From Traorella massiliensis (GTDB taxonomy: Bacteria; Bacillota_I; Bacilli_A; Erysipelotrichales; Erysipelotrichaceae), in contig NZ_LT629969.1 of assembly GCF_900104665.1 (NCBI RefSeq), forward strand, positions 62,001-126,000: 64,000 bases of DNA, written 5' to 3'. The notes beneath the pieces are model-generated. The model worked only from the letters and a program-made list of their open reading frames with translations. It did not search any database and was not told the origin of the DNA. Positions 17,501 through 26,610 of this stretch are shown here, piece by piece. The position numbers and the translations under genes are program-made. Within the stretch, counting starts at the first letter, position 1. Every line of letters starts with the position of its first letter.

Positions 17501-19996
17501 CCTAATGGAGGATATTATTATGATTATTTAAGTGATGGTACGATGTATAATTTAGATATCAACAGTATTGGCGGAGTAACGATTCCTGCAGGTGATAAGC
17601 AAATGGTCGGTGGCGCATTTGCGGTATGGAATGATATGACAGATTATCTGGATAATGGTATCAGTGAATGGGATGTTTATGATCGTATTAATAATTTACC
17701 ATTATTTGCCGCTAAATTATGGGGCAAAGAAGAATTGAATCTTAATGATGCCAATGCTCGTGCAGATGAACTAGGCGATGCTCCTCGCACAAACTTTAAT
17801 TATGAAGTAGATAGTGAAACAGATGAATACATGAATTTACCGATGGATGAGCTGAAAGATACTTCTGCAAACGAATTTAAAGTTAGTGAAGGTGAAAATG
17901 CTTCTATCGTTGAAGCTGATGGAAAGGATGCTTTAGAACTGAAAGGCTCTACAAGTTATATTACAACTGGTCTTGAAACAGCAGGGTTCGGTAATAGTTT
18001 ACGTGTTAAAGTGAAGAGAACTTCTACAAGTACTGAAGAACAGATTCTATTTGAAAGCCCTTATGGAAGTATTAAGGCGGTTCAGAAAGAAACTGGAAAA
18101 GTAGGATTCTCAAGAGAGAGATTTGATTATTCTTTCAATTATACTTTACCATTGAATGAATGGGTTGAACTTGAATTCAAAAACGTGAAGAATAGAATTT
18201 CACTTTATGTAAATGGTGAACTGGTAGATACGATTGGTGATGGTGAAAAAGTTGAAGGTCGTCCGTTACTGGCAACAATGATGTTCCCTATGGCTACGAT
18301 AGGAAGTAAGACAAACGCATTTATTGGTTATGTTGATGATGTTCGTATTGGTAAAGATACTACATTTACAAGTACGATGTCACTTGATTATGCATTGTGG
18401 AACGCATCTGCGATATTAAATGATGATAATCGCGATCTTTTAGAACCATTAATCAAAGAAGGTAAAGCATTGTTAACACAATATGCTCCAGAAGAGAACG
18501 AAATTACAAGATTATCTAATGAGATAAATAAGATTGTTGAAGCACAGGATTTTGAAAAAGCTGATTATACAAGAGTTGACATATATAAGTCTTTAGTAGA
18601 AGATCTTTCGGCATTTACAGAGGAAAGTGCTAAAGCAGTAACAAGGATTTTAGATAGTATCCGTTATAGTTTACCTGTTGAACTTCAAGATACGGTTGAT
18701 GGTTATGAGTATGATCTATTGAAAGCTATGGAAGGACTAGAAACAAAACCTTTGACAAACCTCTATTATGTAGATCAGTCAACCATGACGGCTACTGCTT
18801 CTAGTTATCAGCAGGATGGATCAAAACCAAGTAATGTTTTAGATGGCAATCCATCAACAATGTGGCATACAGATTGGAATATTACTTCAATGCCTCATTG
18901 GATTGATCTTGAATTGAGCGAACCTACAGAAATTAATGGTTTAGTTTATACACCACGCCAATCAGGCACAAATGGTAATGCAACAAAATATGAAATTCAA
19001 GTTTTTGTTGATGGAACATATAAGACAATTACAAGTGGAACGCTTAAGAATGATTCTACTGTTAAAACGATTGAGTTTGATCCTGTAACAACGACCCATA
19101 TACGTCTTGTCTATCTTGAAGCAGCAAACAATAACGGTTCAGCAGCAGAGCTCCAGGTAGTTCGTGCAAATATTAATGCTGATATTGAAGGATTAAATAC
19201 GGCAATTAAAGATGCTGAAGAATTATTAGCTACATTAGATAAGACAGATTTTACTGAAGCAACTTGGACAGATGTTCAAAACTTACTTGCAGATGCGAAA
19301 GCATTAGTTTCTTCTTCAACACCTGATGCTAATGAGGTTGCTCAGATGATTTATGACATTTCTAAGAGAGTTACTCAACTTCGCTTAGAAGGAAATTTAA
19401 CTGAGTTGAACGCTGCCATCGATAAGGCAGAGTCACTTAAAGAAAGTGACTATACAGCTACAAGCTGGGCATTTATGCAAGAAAAATTAGCTGCTGCCAA
19501 AGAAGTGGCAAAAAATAATAATGCACTACAGTCAACAATTGATCTTGCTGCTGCTGAACTAAATGATGCGATTGATAGATTGGTGAAAGTTGATAAAACA
19601 GAATTGCAGAATAAATTAAACGAAGCAAAAGCTATCAACACAAGCGAATACACAAAAGAAAGTGTAGCAGTTCTTGATAAAGCAATGGCAGAAGCAGAAA
19701 AAGTATTGACAAATGCAAATGCAACACAGGAAGAAGTGGATGCAGCTGTAAAAGCGTTAGAAGATGCAATTAGCGGATTGCAAAAACCAGCGGATCCTGA
19801 TACACCGACAGATCCAGAAAAGCCAACCGATCCAGATACACCGGCAGATCCTGAAAAACCAACAGATGAAACACCAGAAGAGCCTGAAACTCCAACAACG
19901 AGTGATAATAATATGATGGTTATTTATGCAGGATTGTTGCTTTTAAGTGCAATGGTAATGGTTGTATTATTCAAAAAAAGAAGACAAGAGCATTAA
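14504..19996 (+). CDS. Giant secreted GH20 beta-hexosaminidase-family enzyme
   Basis: AAAGGAG precedes ATG 14504. The 1830-residue product has a signal peptide (1-30, VQA before the cleavage), three CBM32 domains (about 41-186, 193-336, 346-495), a beta-sandwich (500-585), a GH20b domain (590-720), the GH20 barrel (about 722-1116), a LamG-like lectin domain (1123-1286), a helical segment, a fourth CBM32 (1423-1555), three FIVAR repeats, a Pro/Thr linker and a C-terminal anchor. The family's paired acid residues are D913-E914 in HIGADEY, preceded by VPEIDTPAHS. GH20 enzymes use substrate-assisted catalysis on beta-GlcNAc or beta-GalNAc ends, and some release lacto-N-biose; which applies here is not decidable. 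The GH84 gene follows after 24 bases. Confidence 0.9.
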   Translation: MKFKKIINEILCLAMAITMFSSGVVKVQANDTPKNTNLTQLEGVSATVSDIENGTNFDANMAIDGNTASNSRWSTNYGKDTDQWLLINLGKQQTFNTFVIFNNDREGGKQLIKEFKIEGSNEANGTYSEIYHGEAKDEGYPLDYTVTLNQAVTYQYVKMTVVSLVDTAPYPAVSLREFEIYNVEGESTTPVNTNLALKKPVETNLYNVNDTAYLTDGKTETRMTSSTSDIKPTKENPFWAYVDLGAVYDMNYFSVLWESDSNYAKDFNIYTTTEETINDDTQWTLVKEVANNTAGKTSVIELEKEVQGRYVKLEVTAVNGYPNVSACEFEVMLKDDSQQIPQDPEDNVALNKTGYSSSNEAEGLNANKAFDGDTSTRDSRWSSKVGNAPHWVFVDLGETKDVKTIRIYWETRKATEYRIQVADTVTDTTTGEGNWKDVATLTERPSSTTDTITLTNVEKARYVRLYIDNFTSEDPDGSVIWNSISIYEMEVYGGTPAISMGDIGNMIKVETPTKDSEKLNVTLPNVEGYTVTYNGTDLEQVIDKNLTIYTPVVDKTVKVSFKIVNNKTEEYQFKEIEVTVPGQYSVAVNDNAAPEVLPELQEWKGNEGSFTVTDGSKIVYADDDLKSAADEMKADYEDLTGKTIEVVKGTKTDVKAGDFFFEKTTDVSLGLMDEGYLMEIDDFITVTSETQTGAYWATRTLLQALKQSNYVSIPKGITRDYPLYEVRGFILDVGRKTFTMDYLEQLVKQMSWYKMNDFQVHLNDNLIGLENKEDPMSAYSAFRLENDTVKAGGKLIDANGNVVTVNGNEQVYQQDLTSTDLWYTKEEFKNFIQESRELGVNIVPEIDTPAHSLAFTKVLPDLRYGTSGRQNDHLDLVDSYEQCLTFVQTIFNEYLSGTDPVFDSETIVHIGADEYNASSEAYRKFVNDMIEYVRDTNERKVRVWGSFTAASKGEVIDTVADDGTRVQINLWNFGYANMDEMYENGFDLINCNDGNYYIVPNGGYYYDYLSDGTMYNLDINSIGGVTIPAGDKQMVGGAFAVWNDMTDYLDNGISEWDVYDRINNLPLFAAKLWGKEELNLNDANARADELGDAPRTNFNYEVDSETDEYMNLPMDELKDTSANEFKVSEGENASIVEADGKDALELKGSTSYITTGLETAGFGNSLRVKVKRTSTSTEEQILFESPYGSIKAVQKETGKVGFSRERFDYSFNYTLPLNEWVELEFKNVKNRISLYVNGELVDTIGDGEKVEGRPLLATMMFPMATIGSKTNAFIGYVDDVRIGKDTTFTSTMSLDYALWNASAILNDDNRDLLEPLIKEGKALLTQYAPEENEITRLSNEINKIVEAQDFEKADYTRVDIYKSLVEDLSAFTEESAKAVTRILDSIRYSLPVELQDTVDGYEYDLLKAMEGLETKPLTNLYYVDQSTMTATASSYQQDGSKPSNVLDGNPSTMWHTDWNITSMPHWIDLELSEPTEINGLVYTPRQSGTNGNATKYEIQVFVDGTYKTITSGTLKNDSTVKTIEFDPVTTTHIRLVYLEAANNNGSAAELQVVRANINADIEGLNTAIKDAEELLATLDKTDFTEATWTDVQNLLADAKALVSSSTPDANEVAQMIYDISKRVTQLRLEGNLTELNAAIDKAESLKESDYTATSWAFMQEKLAAAKEVAKNNNALQSTIDLAAAELNDAIDRLVKVDKTELQNKLNEAKAINTSEYTKESVAVLDKAMAEAEKVLTNANATQEEVDAAVKALEDAISGLQKPADPDTPTDPEKPTDPDTPADPEKPTDETPEEPETPTTSDNNMMVIYAGLLLLSAMVMVVLFKKRRQEH

Positions 19997-20020
19997 TGAT
20001 TAAATTCAAAGGAGAAGAAA

Positions 20021-23000
20021 ATGAGGATAATTTGTGAAAAAGTTTTGAAATCTTTATTGGCGTTTGTTCTTGCATTTAGCACATTGTCAATGATTCAACC
20101 ATCGGCAGTTACAAATGTAGAAGCAGCCAATATAGAATATGAAATTTATCCGACACCACATTCTATGGTTTATCAAGAAGGAGAATATGTTATCCGGCCT
20201 GAAGTAAATGTTGTTTATGAAGAAGGAATTGATGATGTAACAAAAAATAGAATGGCAGAAGTGTTAGCGATTAAAGATAAGCATGTTACAGTAAGCAATG
20301 AAATTGTAAAAGGAAAAACCAATATTCTTGTAGGTACTTATCAGTCAAATGGATATGTAGACCAGTATGTACAGAATCATTATGATTACAATGATGACTT
20401 ATTTAGTCATTATGGTTCTTATTTGTTGGCTTCAAATAATGATGAAATCGTTATTTTAGGTCTTGATACAGATGCAGCTTTCTATGGTATAACATCTTTA
20501 AAGCATATCTTTAATCAAATGGATGGGTCAACGATTAGAAACTTTGAAATGAATGATTATGCAGATGTTAATATTCGTGGCTTTATTGAAGGGTACTATG
20601 GTATTCCATGGTCAAATGAAGATCGTATGGCATTGATGGAGTTTGGCGGCGACTTTAAGATGACTTCTTATATTTTTGCGCCAAAGGATGATCCATATCA
20701 TAAAGGAAAATGGCGTGAGCTATATCCTGAAGATGAAATCAATGCAATTAAAGAAATGGTTAAGGTAGGAAATGAATCAAAATGTCGATTCGTTTGGACA
20801 GCTCATCCTTTTATGGGTGGCTTTGATGCTAGTAAAGCTGATGAAGAAATTCAGAGCCTTTTAAGAAAATTTGATCAGCTTTATGATGCAGGTGTTCGAC
20901 AGTTTGGCGTTCTTGGAGATGATGTAGGAACACTTGATCGTGAAATCGTCATTAAGATGATGAATGCTGTATCTGAATGGGCCAAAGAAAAAGGTGATGT
21001 TTATGATACAGTTTTCTGTCCGGCAGGATACAATCATTCATGGCAAGGAAATTATTCTGAATTAAATGATTATGATGCCGGGTTCCCGGATGATGTTCAG
21101 ATCTTCTGGACAGGTGAGGCAGTTTGCCAGCCCGTTGAACAGAAAACTTTGGATCATTTCAGAGATTACAATGCAAATAATGGGGAAAGACGTGCACCTT
21201 TATTTTGGCTGAACTGGCCTGTGAATGATATCAATCATGGACGCTTGCTAATGGGAAAAGCAAGTCTTTTACATACAGATATTCATATCGAAGATATTGC
21301 CGGTTTAGTTACAAATCCAATGCAGGAATCAGAGGCTTCAAAAGTTGCCATTTTTGCAGTAGCTGATTATTCTTGGAATGTAAAAGGATTTGATGTTGAT
21401 AAAAGCTGGGAAGATTCTTTTGAATATATCGAACCAGATGCTGCGGAAGAACTGCATACACTTGCGAAACATATGTCAAATCCACAGCCAAATGGTCATG
21501 GTCTCGTATTAGAAGAATCAAAAGAACTTCAGCCATTGATTGATCTATTTAAACAGGCTCTGCAAGGAAATGGCTCAGTTGAAGAAACGGGTAATCAATT
21601 AATTTTAGAAATGAATATCATCATTGATGCTTGTGAAAATTTCCATATTAAGAGTAAAAATGCAAATCTTAAGGAAGAGTTATTGCCATTTACCCAATCA
21701 TTGAAAGACTTATGTATTTCAATTCGTTCCTTTGTAGAAGCTAAGATTGCTTTGGATTCAAATGATTTATATACAGCATTTAATTGCTATACGGATGGAA
21801 CAGCTTATTTGAACCAGTCAAAGACATATACGAAAAATAAGGTAGATGGCAGCTTACAAGTTGTGAGCCCGGGATCCACTCATTTGATTCCCCTTGCGAC
21901 TACACTTCAGGAAACATTAGCGGATCCTATCAATGATTATGTTTCCGGAGAAGATAATAATCTAGTAATCACAGCTGAATCAAGTTTTAATACTTTCTAT
22001 TCGGGTGCTGTTGAAAATATTATCGATGGTAAAGATAATACACATGCATGGCATGATGGTTATGAAGCTGCCGGTCAGTACTATCAAGTAAATTTTAGTG
22101 TTCCAGCAACAATTTATGGGGTCAATATTTTAAATGGCGCAAGCCAAAGCGGTAAAGAAAAAGATACTTTTGGTTATGCAAAGTTAAAGTATAAGACTTC
22201 TGATTCTGATGAATGGAAAGATTTAGATGGTGGAAAAGAGTATGGTGAATATGCTGAAACGGTAAATGTCAGTGGTATTGAGATTGAAGATGTAGTGGCT
22301 GTTCGATATGAATGTACAAGAACAGGAAGCGGCAATAAATGGCCTTCTATGCGTGAATTTGAAGTGCTTCTGGAACCGGCAGGCGCAACATTCACAAAAG
22401 AAGTGATTCGTACACAGGATCGCTGGGCAGTTTATGATGGTGATGAAGCCTATCTTATTGATGGTAATTTATCTAGTGGAGTTCATTATTCTGTAAGGTG
22501 GGGTTCTGGTGATAATCGTGATACAGCTATGCCAGGCGATTTTATCGGCGTTAAGTTATCACAGCCGATCGTCTTAGGAAAAATTGATATCCTGCAGGGT
22601 ATGGATGATACTACGAATGATTATTTTAAAAATGTTACATTGCAGTGGTCATTAACTGGTAATGACAATGACTGGCATGATATTCAATCGTATACCAATA
22701 CACGTCATATTCAGATTGATCTTTCTGATCAGAATATTACGGCTCAATATGTCCGTGTTGTAAATAATGCTATTCAGAAGAACTGGATCGGTATGCGTGA
22801 ATTTGATGTACAATCGAAAGTCTATTTTAATTCAAAAGCTTATACCAATGTAGAGGCATATCGCAATGTTGGGGTAAATGTATTGACAGATCATGCTTAT
22901 CTTGATCCTCAGAGTAATATTACTTTGAATCAAGATGAATATATCGGAATCAAGCTGGATCGTGTTCATGAAGTGACTACGATTCAGAAAGTATTGGAAA

Positions 23001-25576
23001 ATGCTGATAATATAACTGTAGAAACATCTTTAAATGGTTATGAATGGACCGTTTATGATGAAAATAACGGAAATATCAATGCACGTTATATTCGATTGAT
23101 CAATCATACAAATGCACCGGTGACTTTTAGTATTCATGAGCTTCGTGTAAATACACTTGAGTTTTATGAAAAGTCTTTATCGTTAGAATTGACGAAGAAC
23201 TTTACATTGGATAGTACCACTCCAGCAGGTAATTTATTTGATGGTGATCGTACGACACAGGTTAATTTCATGTATAATCAGACTCAAGGAAATCAGTTTG
23301 TTTATGATTTGGGAAGAACGATTCATATTGATACGTTAAAGGTTGTCTGCAGAGATAGTGAAATTGATTATCCTCGTCATGCGAAAGTATCTGTTTCGAT
23401 GGATGGAAAAGAATGGACAGATATCATGTTTATCGGAAATCAGGAAGGCCCAAATGAAGGTGAGGCTACGAATGAAGATGATATCAATGATGTATTGCCA
23501 TTACATGAGACCTCTTATAACGCAAAAGAAGTGACTGATGTCAATATGGATGCACGCTATTTAAAGGTTGAGATTACACGTACTAAAGCCGGATCAAATA
23601 AATGGCTGCGTTTCCAGGAAATTGAAATTAATAATGGTGAGTATGTACCAAGTGTCAATGATCCTACATTTAGCGGTTGTAATGATACCAAAAATGGACA
23701 ATTTGCCTACATGACTGATAATAATCTTGCTACTTCGTTTATTCCGGATAGTAAGAGTGGAATTTTGAATTATACTGTATCTGATAATCATGATATGAAT
23801 CGAATCAAGATTATTCAGAATGCAAATGCAATTTCAAATGCAACTGTTTATGCACGTGTATTAACAAATGAATCAGAAAGCAAGTGGTTGACACTGGGAA
23901 CACTGGCACAAACTGTAAATGAATTTATCTTGCCTGAAAATACGGTTTTACTAGATATTAAATTAGAATGGGAAAATACAGATGTAAGTATTTCTGAAAT
24001 GATCCTGTCAAAGAGTGAGTTTGTTGCAGTAAATAAAGAAGAATTAGAAAAACTTCTACATACGCCTGCAGATACTACATTATGGACAAAGGAAACAGCT
24101 GATCAATATGCGGATGTACTGAATACAGCAGAAGCAGTATATACAAGTGAATATGCTGCTCAGGAAAGTATTGACTCTGTAGTTCTTTCAATCAAGAATA
24201 TCTTAAATGCTCCTGAATTGAAGGGAGATATTACTCAGCTTCAGAATATTGCCGATCAGGCATTAACAGATAGTGAAAATTATACTGTTCGTTCTTGGCG
24301 TTTATATGCAAATGTATTAAGTACTATCCAAAATGCTTTAACTGATCCTGAAAATGTATCCGTAAGTGATGTAGAAAAGCTAATTGCTGATTATACTTCG
24401 GCAAAAGAGGCATTAGTTTTCAATCCATCTGCTTTGGAAGAGGCAATTCTAATGTCGGAGTCTGAAAGAGAATTTATTGATTCTGTTGAGGTTCCTGAAA
24501 ATACTTATACGAGTGAATCCTGGAATGCTTATCTGGCCATGAAAAAAGCTATGGATGATTTGATCAAGGAAAATGATACAAGTGCGATTCATCCAAATGA
24601 ATTTAAAAAGGTATTAGAAGATGTAAGAACTGCTAAAGAGAATTTAGTGAATATTTCAGAATTAGTAGAAGCTATCCGTGTCTTTGAAGAAGTAAATAAA
24701 GAACTTTATACAGAAGCCTCTTATAATGCTTATAAAAAGGTGGTTGATGATGCCAGAACTCTGTTAGTGGATGGCAGCAAAGAGTCTGTAGCAAGCGCAC
24801 TTACATCTATTGAAAGTGCAAGAAAACAGCTGGTTATCAAAGATGAGGCATCTTTAGAAACATTGAATGCACTGATTACTCAGCTGGAAAGCTGTGCAGA
24901 AAAAGATTATACTTCTGAAAGTTATGCGCAAATGAAATTAACTTTAAATGAAATGAAATCATTAGACTTGAATAATTTATCTTCTGAACAGTTAAAAGAA
25001 GCTATCGCTAAATTAGAGTTGGCTCAAAGACAGCTTGTTTCAGTAAAGATTTTAAATCAGTGGCTGGAAAGAGCGAATAGTTTTGATCAGATGTTATACA
25101 CAACATCAAGCTACAAACAGTTACTTGACAGTGTAGAAAAGGCAAAAGAAGTTCTTGTAAATGGAACCTCTGAAACGGTATCTCAATCAATTTCTTCTCT
25201 TGAAGAAGCTATTCAGAATTTAGCTGTTAAAGTAAAAGATGAGGATGCAAAAACATATATTGAACAGCTTATTCTTGAAGATGCATCTAACTATACTGAA
25301 GAAAGCTATCAGGCATATAAAGATGCATATGATGCTTTAATAGCATTATCAAAAGATTTGGATGATGTTTCTGTTGAAGAGTTTAATCAGGCTAAAGCAG
25401 CATTTGAAAATGCATATAAAGGTTTAGTTGAAAAAACAACAGAATCAGATAAGCCAAATCCAGAAACACCATCAACAAATGATAATTCGATGAGGGGAGT
25501 ATATCTTGGGTTACTGGGTGCAAGTGCAATTGCATTATTGGTCATACTGAGAAAAAAATTAAAGGAATGTTTCTAA
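20021..25576 (+). CDS. Giant secreted GH84 beta-N-acetylglucosaminidase-family enzyme (NagJ/hyaluronidase-like)
   Basis: AAAGGAG precedes ATG 20021, 24 bases after the GH20 stop, so the two are one operon. The 1851-residue product has a signal peptide (1-36), a GH20b-like N domain (39-180), the GH84 barrel (184-477) with the catalytic Asp pair D300-D301 in FGVLGDDVG, a helical domain (477-640), about five F5/8 type C/CBM32-like modules (644-1330, the third and fifth degenerate), a long series of FIVAR-like three-helix repeats (1337-1800), a short linker and an anchor. The layout resembles Clostridium perfringens NagJ/NagH, which remove GlcNAc from mucin or act on hyaluronan. The anchor ends KKLKECF, so a cysteine lies in the cytoplasmic tail. 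Confidence 0.9.
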   Translation: MRIICEKVLKSLLAFVLAFSTLSMIQPSAVTNVEAANIEYEIYPTPHSMVYQEGEYVIRPEVNVVYEEGIDDVTKNRMAEVLAIKDKHVTVSNEIVKGKTNILVGTYQSNGYVDQYVQNHYDYNDDLFSHYGSYLLASNNDEIVILGLDTDAAFYGITSLKHIFNQMDGSTIRNFEMNDYADVNIRGFIEGYYGIPWSNEDRMALMEFGGDFKMTSYIFAPKDDPYHKGKWRELYPEDEINAIKEMVKVGNESKCRFVWTAHPFMGGFDASKADEEIQSLLRKFDQLYDAGVRQFGVLGDDVGTLDREIVIKMMNAVSEWAKEKGDVYDTVFCPAGYNHSWQGNYSELNDYDAGFPDDVQIFWTGEAVCQPVEQKTLDHFRDYNANNGERRAPLFWLNWPVNDINHGRLLMGKASLLHTDIHIEDIAGLVTNPMQESEASKVAIFAVADYSWNVKGFDVDKSWEDSFEYIEPDAAEELHTLAKHMSNPQPNGHGLVLEESKELQPLIDLFKQALQGNGSVEETGNQLILEMNIIIDACENFHIKSKNANLKEELLPFTQSLKDLCISIRSFVEAKIALDSNDLYTAFNCYTDGTAYLNQSKTYTKNKVDGSLQVVSPGSTHLIPLATTLQETLADPINDYVSGEDNNLVITAESSFNTFYSGAVENIIDGKDNTHAWHDGYEAAGQYYQVNFSVPATIYGVNILNGASQSGKEKDTFGYAKLKYKTSDSDEWKDLDGGKEYGEYAETVNVSGIEIEDVVAVRYECTRTGSGNKWPSMREFEVLLEPAGATFTKEVIRTQDRWAVYDGDEAYLIDGNLSSGVHYSVRWGSGDNRDTAMPGDFIGVKLSQPIVLGKIDILQGMDDTTNDYFKNVTLQWSLTGNDNDWHDIQSYTNTRHIQIDLSDQNITAQYVRVVNNAIQKNWIGMREFDVQSKVYFNSKAYTNVEAYRNVGVNVLTDHAYLDPQSNITLNQDEYIGIKLDRVHEVTTIQKVLENADNITVETSLNGYEWTVYDENNGNINARYIRLINHTNAPVTFSIHELRVNTLEFYEKSLSLELTKNFTLDSTTPAGNLFDGDRTTQVNFMYNQTQGNQFVYDLGRTIHIDTLKVVCRDSEIDYPRHAKVSVSMDGKEWTDIMFIGNQEGPNEGEATNEDDINDVLPLHETSYNAKEVTDVNMDARYLKVEITRTKAGSNKWLRFQEIEINNGEYVPSVNDPTFSGCNDTKNGQFAYMTDNNLATSFIPDSKSGILNYTVSDNHDMNRIKIIQNANAISNATVYARVLTNESESKWLTLGTLAQTVNEFILPENTVLLDIKLEWENTDVSISEMILSKSEFVAVNKEELEKLLHTPADTTLWTKETADQYADVLNTAEAVYTSEYAAQESIDSVVLSIKNILNAPELKGDITQLQNIADQALTDSENYTVRSWRLYANVLSTIQNALTDPENVSVSDVEKLIADYTSAKEALVFNPSALEEAILMSESEREFIDSVEVPENTYTSESWNAYLAMKKAMDDLIKENDTSAIHPNEFKKVLEDVRTAKENLVNISELVEAIRVFEEVNKELYTEASYNAYKKVVDDARTLLVDGSKESVASALTSIESARKQLVIKDEASLETLNALITQLESCAEKDYTSESYAQMKLTLNEMKSLDLNNLSSEQLKEAIAKLELAQRQLVSVKILNQWLERANSFDQMLYTTSSYKQLLDSVEKAKEVLVNGTSETVSQSISSLEEAIQNLAVKVKDEDAKTYIEQLILEDASNYTEESYQAYKDAYDALIALSKDLDDVSVEEFNQAKAAFENAYKGLVEKTTESDKPNPETPSTNDNSMRGVYLGLLGASAIALLVILRKKLKECF

Positions 25577-25583
25577 AATAGAT

Positions 25584-25608
25584 AAAAGGAGGTTATAGTC
25601 CTCCTTTT
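25584..25608 (+). terminator. Intrinsic terminator of the GH20-GH84 operon
   Basis: AAAAGGAGG (25584-25592) pairs with CCTCCTTTT (25600-25608) around a 7-nt loop. The -35 of the next promoter begins two bases later. Confidence 0.85.
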
Positions 25609-25609
25609 A

Positions 25610-25638
25610 TTGACATATAATATTATATAATATATAAT
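25610..25638 (+). promoter_or_regulatory. Perfect-consensus sigma-A promoter of the padR operon
   Basis: TTGACA (25610-25615), 17 bases, TATAAT (25633-25638): both hexamers and spacing are ideal, so the promoter must be held in check by a repressor. Confidence 0.9.
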
Positions 25639-25643
25639 ATTAT
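25617..25643. promoter_or_regulatory. Paired 10-bp palindromes over the padR promoter (putative PadR operator)
   Basis: ATAATATTAT, a perfect palindrome, occurs at 25617-25626 and again at 25634-25643, 17 bp apart. One copy lies in the spacer and the other covers the -10. The placement suggests autorepression by the PadR protein encoded just downstream. AT-rich composition makes chance occurrence possible. Confidence 0.5.
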
Positions 25644-25661
25644 TGAAAGGAAAGTATAAAC

Positions 25662-25982
25662 ATGTCATTTCAAGTAGGATCAACTATATTAGACGCATGT
25701 GTATTAAGCGTATTGAGAAAAAAAGATACATATGGGTATCAGTTAAATCAGGAAATCAAAGAAAAACTTGGCGTAAGTGAATCAACGCTTTACCCTGTAC
25801 TTAGACGCTTGCAAAAAGAAGGACTGCTGACCACCTATGATGAAGCGGTCATGGGACGTAATCGCCGCTATTATCGCCTTACAGAAAAGGGAAAAGAACA
25901 GAGTACTATTTATTATAAAGAATGGAAAGAGTTTTCAGGGAAGATAGAAGAAATATTGAAAGGAGAGGATGATCATGAATAA
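25662..25982 (+). CDS. PadR family transcriptional regulator
   Basis: A 106-residue winged-helix protein with the PadR hallmark segment YGYQLNQEIKEKLGVSESTLYP and then LRRLQKEGLLTTY and GRNRRYYRLTEKG (wing). GAAAGGAAAG precedes the ATG. It is the small PadR-s1 type lacking a long C-terminal dimer domain. It leads an operon with a DUF1700 protein and a DUF4097-like protein, a combination that recurs in Firmicutes and is usually autoregulated by the PadR protein. Confidence 0.92.
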   Translation: MSFQVGSTILDACVLSVLRKKDTYGYQLNQEIKEKLGVSESTLYPVLRRLQKEGLLTTYDEAVMGRNRRYYRLTEKGKEQSTIYYKEWKEFSGKIEEILKGEDDHE

Positions 25983-26610
25983 ACAAGAATATATAGAAAT
26001 CATAAAAAGACGACTAGCTGTTCTTCCTCAAGAAGAAATTGATGAAGCGGTTCTCTATGTGAGTGAATATTTTGAAGATGCTGGCAATGATGAAAAAGCA
26101 GTTCAAGCCTTAGGAAATCCGAATGAATTCGCTGATCGTATCAAAGATGAATATATCATCGGTATCCGAGAAAATCCAAAAGAATACCAGCGCTATCAAA
26201 ATAATTATGAAACTATAAAAGCGAATCATGCATTTATGATGATGCTGATGATGGTAACTAGCATCTTTTTATCAATATTAGCTTATACCTTATTAAATGA
26301 ATTTGCCTTCTTTTTCGTTGTAGTAATTCTTTTCAGTTCAATTGTGTTCAGTTATTCTAAAAATATCATGGTCTTACCTTTAGCTATTTTTAGCGTTTTA
26401 ATTATTTGCAGCAGCTGGGTCTTTATTTCTTTTAACACTACTTTAAGTTCTTCAATGAGTCTAGCTGACGGTTTATATTTAATTGGTGGAATGCTGATCA
26501 GTATAGGTGTTTTTGGCTTATCCATTTATGGATGGAAAAATGAATATAAAAAAATAATGAAAGAAAATCAGTTTTTAAAAAATTTATATAAGAAAAGGGA
26601 TGTTTTATGA
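25975..26610 (+). CDS. DUF1700 (HAAS-like) membrane protein
   Basis: I choose ATG 25975, correctly spaced from AAAGGAGAGG, over the ATG at 25969; it overlaps the padR end by 8 bases. The 211-residue protein has an N-terminal DUF1700/HAAS helical domain (EYIEIIKRRLAVLPQEEIDEAVLYVSEYFEDA, shown in part) followed by about four membrane helices (residues 80-190) and a short basic tail. Proteins of this type accompany PadR regulators and act at the membrane; the mechanism is not known. Coupling to both neighbours by overlapping codons indicates equimolar expression. Confidence 0.85.
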   Translation: MNKQEYIEIIKRRLAVLPQEEIDEAVLYVSEYFEDAGNDEKAVQALGNPNEFADRIKDEYIIGIRENPKEYQRYQNNYETIKANHAFMMMLMMVTSIFLSILAYTLLNEFAFFFVVVILFSSIVFSYSKNIMVLPLAIFSVLIICSSWVFISFNTTLSSSMSLADGLYLIGGMLISIGVFGLSIYGWKNEYKKIMKENQFLKNLYKKRDVL

